6,625 bases of DNA from an uncultured Eubacterium sp. (GTDB taxonomy: Bacteria > Bacillota > Clostridia > Peptostreptococcales > Anaerovoracaceae). The stretch covers positions 1-6,625 of the forward strand of contig CANBFZ010000107.1 of assembly GCA_947367725.1 (NCBI GenBank), read 5' to 3'. How positions within the stretch are numbered: position 1 is the first letter of the stretch; the number at the start of each line of letters is the position of its first letter. Below, in pieces: positions 1 through 4,689 of the stretch. The notes under the pieces were generated by a model. The model worked only from the letters and a program-made list of their open reading frames with translations, did not search any database and was not told where the DNA came from. A program made the position numbers and the translations under genes.

Positions 1-563
1 TATACAAGCTTCCCTGCGTAGTTGCTATCAATGCATTCCCGACAGATACCAAGGCCGAGCTTGACCTGGTAGAGAGCAAGTGTAAGGAACTTGGCGTAAA
101 CGTAGCTCTGTCCGAAGTATGGGCAAAGGGCGGCGAAGGTGGTCTTGCGTTGGCTGACGAAGTGCTGCGTCTTTGTGAAGCAGAAAATAACTTCCAGTTT
201 GTATATCCGCTGGACGTTTCTATCGCAGAAAAAATTGAAATGATTGCAAAGAAGATTTATAGAGCGGATGGCGTCATCTTTGAGGGAAATGCAAAGAAGC
301 AGCTGGCACAGCTGGAATCTCTGGGCTTTCATGATGTGCCTGTATGTATGGCGAAGACGCAGTTCAGTTTCTCTGACAATCCATCACTTCTGGGTGCGCC
401 GCGGGGGTTCCATATTACGGTAACTGATTTGAAAATTGACGCAGGTGCAGGTTTTATTGTCGCCAAGACGGGCAATATTATGACCATGCCGGGGCTGCCG
501 AAGGTGCCTGCAGCAGAAAGAATTGACGTAGATAACACCGGAAAAATTACTGGATTGTTCTAA
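1..563 (+). CDS. fhs: Formate-tetrahydrofolate ligase, C-terminal part (5' end outside window)
   Basis: ATP-dependent ligation of formate to tetrahydrofolate, giving 10-formyl-THF. This is a cytoplasmic step of the methyl branch of the Wood-Ljungdahl pathway and of one-carbon metabolism in anaerobes. The reading frame is open from base 3 to the TAA at 561-563, giving 186 residues, about one third of a family protein of roughly 555. Family signatures seen in order are VVAINAFPTDT near the start, EVWAKGGEGGLALA, IYRADGV, PVCMAKTQFSFSD, GFHITVTDLKIDAGAGFIVAKTGNIMTM.. (read in pieces) and the near-invariant PGLPKVPAAERIDVD close to the C-terminus, ending ITGLF. No frameshift or missing block is visible in this part. 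It is followed by a promoter-like site and a strong terminator, so it is probably not cotranscribed with the opine dehydrogenase downstream. Identification rests on clear recall of the family and is secure. Confidence 0.96.
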   Translation, partial: YKLPCVVAINAFPTDTKAELDLVESKCKELGVNVALSEVWAKGGEGGLALADEVLRLCEAENNFQFVYPLDVSIAEKIEMIAKKIYRADGVIFEGNAKKQLAQLESLGFHDVPVCMAKTQFSFSDNPSLLGAPRGFHITVTDLKIDAGAGFIVAKTGNIMTMPGLPKVPAAERIDVDNTGKITGLF

Positions 564-571
564 AATGAACA

Positions 572-600
572 TTGATAATAGGGATAAGAGATTGTATAAT
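572..600 (+). promoter_or_regulatory. Probable sigma-A promoter just downstream of fhs
   Basis: TTGATA (572-577), a 17-bp spacer, and a perfect TATAAT (595-600). The -35 box matches 5 of 6 consensus bases and the spacer is optimal. Transcription would start near 607, only about 40 bp before the intrinsic terminator, so the product would be a short RNA or an attenuated leader. The surrounding DNA is AT-rich, so a chance match is possible. The combination of boxes and spacing is nonetheless the best housekeeping promoter in the window. Confidence 0.5.
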
Positions 601-606
601 ACAAAA

Positions 607-690
607 TTGAAAGCAAAAAGTTAAACCCATGGTATACACCATGAAGAAAAACCAGGTCCGCCATTGACTTGGTTTTTCTTTTTCTTTTTT
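607..690 (+). ncRNA. Candidate short transcript or leader between promoter and terminator
   Basis: Inferred only from a sigma-A-like promoter (572-600) followed at once by a strong terminator (644-690). The predicted RNA is about 80 nt. It contains a small hairpin, CATGGT (628-633) with ACCATG (638-643) around a 4-nt loop, which abuts the terminator stem. It also contains a 12-codon reading frame, MVYTMKKNQVRH, from ATG 629 to TGA 665-667, without a convincing ribosome binding site. It could be a small RNA, an attenuator leader for the downstream gene, or nothing more than the 3' UTR of fhs. I do not recognise it as a known RNA family. Confidence 0.25.
644..690 (+). terminator. Rho-independent terminator after fhs
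   Basis: The stem pairs 644-658 with 666-680 around a 7-nt loop (659-665). The core is 13 bp (646-658 with 666-678) with a single G-U pair, and two A-T pairs extend it. It is followed by a T-rich tract (TTTTTCTTTTTT) up to about 690. This is a textbook intrinsic terminator. It should end fhs transcription and any transcript starting at the 572-600 promoter, insulating the sigma-54 genes downstream. Confidence 0.9.
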
Positions 691-754
691 GTTTTATGCT
701 GACTGCTGCTATTTTCCGTTGCGGCCATCCAGCCATTTGATATGGATTGAAAAA

Positions 755-787
755 GCAGCAAGTTTCTCAATTTGAGAAACTTGCTGC
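755..787. promoter_or_regulatory. Perfect 33-bp palindrome holding the TTCTCA-N3-TGAGAA operator (UAS 1)
   Basis: Two 16-bp arms (755-770 and 772-787) are perfectly complementary about base 771. The central 15 bp, TTCTCAATTTGAGAA (764-778), recurs exactly at 2006-2020, also upstream of a sigma-54 promoter. The centre lies about 48 bp before the -24 GG and about 73 bp before the predicted start, within the range where enhancer-binding proteins act. I infer that it is the upstream activating site of the sigma-54 regulator at 4690-6132. The site is followed by CTTTTCTTT and preceded by AAAAA, so in RNA it could also behave as a weak bidirectional terminator. That second role is possible but less specific, because the other copies lack a U tract. 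Confidence 0.75.
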
Positions 788-815
788 CTTTTCTTTGTAA
801 TTCCAATGTTATTTT

Positions 816-835
816 GTTGGCACGGAGTATGCAAT
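816..835 (+). promoter_or_regulatory. Sigma-54 (-24/-12) promoter of the opine dehydrogenase gene
   Basis: GTTGGCACGG followed by AGTATGCAAT. The invariant GG is at 819-820 and the GC at 831-832, separated by exactly 10 bp, and the TGGCACG half matches the sigma-54 consensus. The predicted start is near 844, leaving a leader of about 33 nt to the ATG at 877. A near-identical element lies before the transporter gene at 2071-2090. The placement behind an inverted-repeat activator site supports the call. Confidence 0.88.
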
Positions 836-876
836 TAAATAGAGGAAAGAGAAAAATGCCAGAGGAGGTAAAAGGT

Positions 877-1986
877 ATGAAGAACGTGACGGTATTTGGA
901 GCAGGAAATGGAGGCGTTACGGCAGCCTATCATTTTGCTAGAGAGGGATATCGCGTATGCATCTGCGATGTTCCAGCGTTTCCTGTACAAATTGCGCATA
1001 TTGCAGCATGCGGTGGAATCAGTGCCGCAAAGGAGGCACATGGCTGCTCTATGATGCTGGACGGATTTGCGCCTGTGGAACTTGCGACCTGTGACATGAA
1101 AGCGGCCATGGAATTCAGCCAGTTATATGTGATTGTTTGTCCATCGTTTGCGCAGGAAATTTTCTTTGCACAGATGATACCACATCTGAAAGATGGCAGC
1201 GTTATTGTTACCATGCCGGCAAATTATGCGGGTCTTGTATTTACAGAGATGCTGAGAAAAGCAGGAAAAGCGGATCTTGCGGTACATTTTGTGGATACCA
1301 TCAGCATTCCGTGGGCATGCAGGCTGCTGTCACCAGGCGTAACAAGTATCATGGGACTTAAGACATTTCTGCCCCTGTCCATTTATCCGACCGATGAAAG
1401 TGGTGCGACAGAGCAGAAAATAAGAGACTTGCTGCCGATTCCAGTCGAAATTTTGAAAAATCCATTGGTTGCAGGACTTGAGAATATCAATTTTGGCGGA
1501 CATCCGCTGATGACGACCATTAACATCGGTTTATTAGAAAACTTTGGTGGAAACTTCAATTATTACAAGGACTGCTGCAGCCCTGCGACAGCAAAAGCGG
1601 CAGCGAAGATGGATTTGGAGCGTCTGGCAGTGGGAAAGGCGCTGGGATTTACGCTTCGAACGGAACTTGAAGCCATGAACGCACTGTACGGTATGAAAGA
1701 AGAAAGTGTCTATGACTTTAACCGAAAGTCTGTTTCTCATGGAAAAATCGGCAGTGCACCAAACAGTGCAAAAGCCAGATATATCAGTGAAGATGTGCCT
1801 TATGTGTTGGTGCCATGCTATGAACTGGCAAAACTTTGCGGTGTTGATACGCCTTTGATTCGGGCGTGCATTACATTGGCGTCTGCGTACAACGAAGAAA
1901 ACTATTTTGAAAGCGGCAGAACCCTCCTTGCGATGGGGCTTTCAGATTTGTCAGCAGAGGAAATCAAAAGAAAATTCTCAGAATGA
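877..1986 (+). CDS. Opine (octopine/nopaline-type) dehydrogenase family protein
   Basis: A 369-residue cytoplasmic NAD(P)-dependent oxidoreductase. Family enzymes interconvert a secondary-amine dicarboxylate (opine) with an amino acid plus a 2-oxo acid. The N-terminal Rossmann fold shows GAGNGG (residues 8-13), with Asp31 at the end of the second strand, suggesting NAD(H) preference. The C-terminal octopine-dehydrogenase domain shows NFGGHP (205-210), DLERLAVGKALG (246-257) and SEDVPY (304-309). His209 and Asp306 are the likely counterparts of the His-Asp dyad known in this family. The start at 877 has AGAGGAGG at 861-868. The frame runs open upstream, but its earlier starts precede the sigma-54 transcription start or, for ATG 856, lack a binding site inside the mRNA. 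The gene is a single cistron under its own sigma-54 promoter, though readthrough into the transporter gene is possible. Substrate and direction (synthesis or breakdown) are unknown. The family call is firm and the precise activity is open. Confidence 0.87.
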   Translation: MKNVTVFGAGNGGVTAAYHFAREGYRVCICDVPAFPVQIAHIAACGGISAAKEAHGCSMMLDGFAPVELATCDMKAAMEFSQLYVIVCPSFAQEIFFAQMIPHLKDGSVIVTMPANYAGLVFTEMLRKAGKADLAVHFVDTISIPWACRLLSPGVTSIMGLKTFLPLSIYPTDESGATEQKIRDLLPIPVEILKNPLVAGLENINFGGHPLMTTINIGLLENFGGNFNYYKDCCSPATAKAAAKMDLERLAVGKALGFTLRTELEAMNALYGMKEESVYDFNRKSVSHGKIGSAPNSAKARYISEDVPYVLVPCYELAKLCGVDTPLIRACITLASAYNEENYFESGRTLLAMGLSDLSAEEIKRKFSE

Positions 1987-1990
1987 GAAT
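1974..1990. promoter_or_regulatory. Distal operator copy (UAS 2a), overlapping the dehydrogenase stop codon
   Basis: ATTCTCA-GAA-TGAGAAT has perfect 7-bp arms (1974-1980 and 1984-1990) around a 3-bp spacer. It matches the TTCTCA-N3-TGAGAA pattern of the two other sites and differs only in the spacer. The TGA stop of the upstream gene (1984-1986) is part of the right arm. The centre, 1982, is 31 bp, close to three helical turns, before the centre of the next copy (2013) and about 117 bp before the predicted start of the transporter transcript. Overlap with coding sequence allows coincidence, but symmetry, motif identity and phasing together make a real site likely. Confidence 0.65.
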
Positions 1991-1995
1991 AAATC

Positions 1996-2028
1996 GACGA
2001 GAGGGTTCTCAATTTGAGAAATCTCGTC
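1996..2028. promoter_or_regulatory. Proximal operator copy (UAS 2b) with flanking inverted repeat
   Basis: The core TTCTCAATTTGAGAA (2006-2020) is identical to the centre of the palindrome at 755-787. It is flanked by a second inverted repeat, GACGAGA (1996-2002) with TCTCGTC (2022-2028), offset by a GGG/A asymmetric bulge. The outer arms differ in sequence from those at 755-787 but keep the ability to pair. The centre is about 61 bp before the -24 GG and about 86 bp before the predicted start. There is no T tract, so it is not an intrinsic terminator. In an RNA reading through from the dehydrogenase gene it would form a 3' hairpin. Confidence 0.75.
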
Positions 2029-2070
2029 AAGTAATCGCAAGTACACCGTTGCAATTGCAGGAGCCTTAAA

Positions 2071-2090
2071 GTTGGCACGGTTTATGCTAT
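2071..2090 (+). promoter_or_regulatory. Sigma-54 (-24/-12) promoter of the transporter/cyclodeaminase operon
   Basis: GTTGGCACGG followed by TTTATGCTAT. The GG is at 2074-2075 and the GC at 2086-2087, with the required 10 bp between. The first ten bases are identical to the promoter at 816-825. The predicted start is near 2099, giving a 26-nt leader with AGGAGG at 2112-2117 before the ATG at 2125. Two operator copies lie upstream. Confidence 0.88.
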
Positions 2091-2124
2091 CTATAGAAAC
2101 AGAAAAAATACAGGAGGAATTATC

Positions 2125-3528
2125 ATGGAACCGAAATTAGGAAAGAAGAAGTGCAGACTGCGTTTTCCAGACACAGGAACCTTGCTCATCATTTTGGTGG
2201 TCTTATCAGCCATTTTAACGTACATTGTTCCTGCAGGGCTTTTTGAGCGGCAGCTGGATGAAGCCACAGGCAGAACACTGGTCGTAGCAGGTACTTATGC
2301 CAGTGCAGAATCCAATCCGACGACATTCATGCAGCTGATTATGTCTATTTACAATGGTATGTTGGACGCTTCGGATATTGCCTGGTTTATCTTTGTCGTT
2401 GGCGGTGCCTTTGGCATTGTAACGAAGTCTGGTGCCATTGCGGCAGGACTCAACAAGCTGATTCGAAGGTATGAAGGAAAAGAAAGCCTGCTGGTGATTA
2501 TCATCATGAGTGCCTTTTTCTTGGGCGGTATGTCCTACGGCATGGGGGAAGAAGTCATTCCGCTGGTGGCAATTCTGGTACCGATTGCGATTAAGATGGG
2601 GTTTGACCCGATTGTAGGCGTATCTATGGCTATCGTTGGGCTTTACAGCGGATATTCGGCAGGGGCACTGAACCCGTTTAATACAGGCGTTGCCCAGGGC
2701 ATCTGCGATCTGCCGATGTTTTCCGGCATGGCGCTTCGCATCGCCCTTGGACTTGGCGCACTGCTCATCGCCATTCACCATACCATTCGCCATGGCAAAA
2801 AGTTTAAGGCCAGCGGACAGGTGGTCAACTTAAATGACTTACCAGAAAATCTGCAAGGGGTAGAAGAACGAGCGTTTAACAGCAGAGATAAGGTGATTTT
2901 ACTGGTATTGGTGTTGACTGTAGCAGTACTGGTATATGGCATCATCCAATATGACTGGTATTTGGGAGAAATGGCGGCGTTGTTTTTCCTGATGGGCATC
3001 ATCGTGGGACTGATTCACTTTAAAGGCAGCTTCAACGATACCATTAACGAATTTATGATTGGATGCAGAGATATTGCGACAGCCGTCATTCTAGTTTGTC
3101 TGGGCAGAGCGATTCTCATTGTGCTGCAGGATGGCAACATTTTGGACACCATCGTGTACGCTACTTCTGTGCCCCTAGGAAAACTTCCGAGTGTAGTGGC
3201 GGCATGGGGCATGTATCTGTCGCAGGGTGTTGTCAACTTCCTGATTCCGTCTTCGTCTGGACAGGCGGTGGTCGTCATGCCGATTATGAGTTCTCTGGCT
3301 GACGTTCTTCATATTACCCGTCAGACTGCAGTGCTGGCATTCCAGAGTGGCGACGGCTTCTGGAATATGATTACACCGGTGCATCCGATTCTGATGGCGT
3401 CTCTGGGGCTTGCGGGAGTATCGTTTAAACAGTGGTTTAAATTTGCATTTTCGCTGGTGATGAAATGGTCTGTATGGGTCTGCATCATCCTTGCAGTTGC
3501 CGTGTTGACAAATTATGGTCCGTTCTAA
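2125..3528 (+). CDS. YfcC-family (DcuC/ion-transporter superfamily) membrane transporter
   Basis: A 467-residue polytopic inner-membrane carrier. The family is annotated for basic amino acids or C4-dicarboxylates, largely without biochemical proof. Hydrophobic segments begin at residues 19-37 and recur at roughly 84-100, 121-137, 143-158, 163-180, 202-217, 256-273, 281-297, 314-333, 356-373 and 443-461. A basic N-terminus (KLGKKKCRLRF) lies on the likely cytoplasmic side. Typical motifs are TYIVPAG (32-38), GMGEEVIPL (139-147), NPFNTGVAQG (183-192), NFLIPSSSGQAVVVMP (371-386) and QSGDGFWNMITPVHP (407-421), the paired re-entrant-type motifs of this superfamily. Length is normal. AGGAGG at 2112-2117 sits 7 bp before the start. 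It is the first gene of a sigma-54-driven operon with the cyclodeaminase-like gene, and its substrate is presumably what those enzymes use. The specificity cannot be predicted from the sequence. Confidence 0.88.
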   Translation: MEPKLGKKKCRLRFPDTGTLLIILVVLSAILTYIVPAGLFERQLDEATGRTLVVAGTYASAESNPTTFMQLIMSIYNGMLDASDIAWFIFVVGGAFGIVTKSGAIAAGLNKLIRRYEGKESLLVIIIMSAFFLGGMSYGMGEEVIPLVAILVPIAIKMGFDPIVGVSMAIVGLYSGYSAGALNPFNTGVAQGICDLPMFSGMALRIALGLGALLIAIHHTIRHGKKFKASGQVVNLNDLPENLQGVEERAFNSRDKVILLVLVLTVAVLVYGIIQYDWYLGEMAALFFLMGIIVGLIHFKGSFNDTINEFMIGCRDIATAVILVCLGRAILIVLQDGNILDTIVYATSVPLGKLPSVVAAWGMYLSQGVVNFLIPSSSGQAVVVMPIMSSLADVLHITRQTAVLAFQSGDGFWNMITPVHPILMASLGLAGVSFKQWFKFAFSLVMKWSVWVCIILAVAVLTNYGPF

Positions 3529-3557
3529 AGGACTTGATAAAATAGGAGGAAATGAAA

Positions 3558-4574
3558 ATGAATAAGGTAAAAATGATTTCTAAAGCAGATGTACAGAACG
3601 TACTGGATATGAAAAAATCCATCGAGCTGGTTGAAAAGGTATATGAAGCTCATGGACACAACGAGGTGAACATGCCTGCAAAGATTACGCTGGATACAGG
3701 GGAAAGCAACGACTGGCCACCATATGGCGGCTCCTACAATGCAATGCCGGCGTATATCGGTCAGGATGTAGATATTTCCGGGATCAAATGGGTTTGGGGC
3801 TTCAATGATAACGCAAAGAAAGGCATCCCTTATATCGGCGGTGTCATTATCTTAAACGAAGCAAGAACTGGTGAAATTCTTGCTATTATGGACGGCAGTT
3901 TTATTACCGATATCAGAACCGGCGCTTCTGCAGGTGTTGCTTCCAAATATCTGGTTCGCAAGGATGCTAAAGTTGCTGGTATCATCGGCGCAGGCGTGCA
4001 GGGCAGAATGAACGCAAGAGCCATTGCAGAAGCTTGTGAAAATCTGGAAGAAATCAAAGTGTCTGATTTGTACTGGGAAGCAGCAGTAAAATGTGCAGAG
4101 GAACTGAATCAGGAACTTTCTGTAAAAGTAACGCCAGTAAAGACCAATCAGGCATGCTGCGAAGGCTCTGACTTGATTATCACAGTAACCATTGCCAATG
4201 AACCGCTTGTGATGAAAGAATGGGTGAAGAAAGGCTGCACTGTCATGTCACTGGGTTCTTTCCAGGAACTGGACGAAAATATTCCGCTTACCTGCGATAA
4301 GCTGATTGTTGACAGTTGGGCACAGAATGCACATAGAGGAGAACTGCTCAAGTTAGTCCACGAGGGCAGAATTACAGAGGAAAATATCCATGCAGAAATG
4401 CCGGAAATCGTAGTTGGCCGTAAGACCGGAAGAGAAAATGATGATGAAATCATCTGCGCAAGTATCATTGGCATGGGTTCTACGGATATTGGCACAGCAG
4501 GACAGCTGTATCAGGACTATTTTGCAGAAGATGACAGTTTGCCTGTATTTGCTTTCAGAACCTATGATAAATAG
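3558..4574 (+). CDS. Ornithine cyclodeaminase/mu-crystallin family protein (possibly an imine reductase or amino-acid dehydrogenase)
   Basis: A 338-residue cytoplasmic NAD(P)-binding enzyme. Family members include ornithine cyclodeaminase, alanine dehydrogenase, cyclic ketimine reductases and SbnB-type opine-cleaving dehydrogenases. Visible features are Lys77 in GIKWVWGF, Arg120 in TDIRTGASAG (117-126), the dinucleotide-binding GAGVQGR (144-150), SLGSFQELDEN (231-241), VDSWAQ (251-256) and GMGSTDIGTA (305-314). By my manual alignment, the position of the catalytic Asp of true ornithine cyclodeaminase falls in GSF (about Phe235), so lyase activity on ornithine is doubtful. The ATG at 3558 is preferred over the one at 3552, because AGGAGG at 3544-3549 is 8 bp from the former and only 2 bp from the latter. 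It lies 29 bp after the transporter stop with no terminator between, so the two are cotranscribed from the sigma-54 promoter at 2071-2090. The family is secure and the reaction is open. Confidence 0.88.
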   Translation: MNKVKMISKADVQNVLDMKKSIELVEKVYEAHGHNEVNMPAKITLDTGESNDWPPYGGSYNAMPAYIGQDVDISGIKWVWGFNDNAKKGIPYIGGVIILNEARTGEILAIMDGSFITDIRTGASAGVASKYLVRKDAKVAGIIGAGVQGRMNARAIAEACENLEEIKVSDLYWEAAVKCAEELNQELSVKVTPVKTNQACCEGSDLIITVTIANEPLVMKEWVKKGCTVMSLGSFQELDENIPLTCDKLIVDSWAQNAHRGELLKLVHEGRITEENIHAEMPEIVVGRKTGRENDDEIICASIIGMGSTDIGTAGQLYQDYFAEDDSLPVFAFRTYDK

Positions 4575-4592
4575 ACACAGAAAATGAAAGTA

Positions 4593-4621
4593 TTGAAATA
4601 AGTGCAATCTTCTGTTAAAAT
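4593..4621 (+). promoter_or_regulatory. Sigma-A promoter for the regulator gene
   Basis: TTGAAA (4593-4598), a 17-bp spacer, and TAAAAT (4616-4621). Each box matches 5 of 6 consensus bases, and the start would be near 4628. It would let the activator be made independently of sigma-54, as expected for a regulator that must be present before induction. No copy of the TTCTCA-N3-TGAGAA dyad is seen here. Confidence 0.6.
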
Positions 4622-4636
4622 AAGAATATACGTAAA

Positions 4637-4663
4637 GCAGAGGCTGCCTGAGGCAGCCTTTGC
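4637..4663 (+). other. GC-rich hairpin in the regulator leader
   Basis: The 12-bp stem pairs 4637-4648 with 4652-4663 around a 3-nt TGA loop. It has one G-U pair and a core of AGGCTGCC with GGCAGCCT. Only TTT, inside the stem's 3' side, resembles a U tract, so it is at best a weak terminator for the upstream operon. It lies about 10 nt after the predicted regulator transcript start and about 27 nt before its ATG. It could therefore damp readthrough, stabilise the 5' end, or reduce regulator expression. Confidence 0.6.
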
Positions 4664-4689
4664 GCTGTGATTCGTTCCCAGAGGTAATT

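Noticed and set aside
755..797. Palindrome read purely as an intrinsic terminator
   Set aside because: The same core recurs without a U tract before another sigma-54 promoter, and a strong terminator already lies at 644-690. An operator is the better explanation, though a minor terminating effect is not excluded.
772..876. N-terminal extension of the opine dehydrogenase frame (35 extra codons)
   Set aside because: It runs through the 755-787 palindrome and the sigma-54 promoter. Most of it would not be in the mRNA, and the best ribosome binding site (861-868) serves the ATG at 877, directly before the Rossmann motif.
1480..1486. Single TGAGAA half-sites within coding sequence (for example near 1480 and 1252)
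   Set aside because: No paired TTCTCA arm at the 3-bp spacing; chance hexamers.
1826..1840. TGGCAAAACTTTGC resembling a sigma-54 promoter inside the dehydrogenase gene
   Set aside because: The GG-GC spacing is 9 bp rather than the required 10, and it lies within coding sequence with no operator upstream.
2050..2059. TGCAATTGCA palindrome between the operators and the second sigma-54 promoter
   Set aside because: It is only 10 bp, not repeated before the first promoter, and easily found by chance.
2215..2793. Long minus-strand open frame (192 codons) opposite the transporter gene
   Set aside because: It has no recognisable domain, a low-complexity His/Asn/Arg-rich composition typical of antisense to a membrane protein gene, and no ribosome binding site seen. 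It is a shadow of the + strand gene.
4660..4689. Upstream TTG start for the regulator (10 extra residues)
   Set aside because: The TTG lies within the leader hairpin and lacks a ribosome binding site. ATG 4690 has AGAGG at good spacing.
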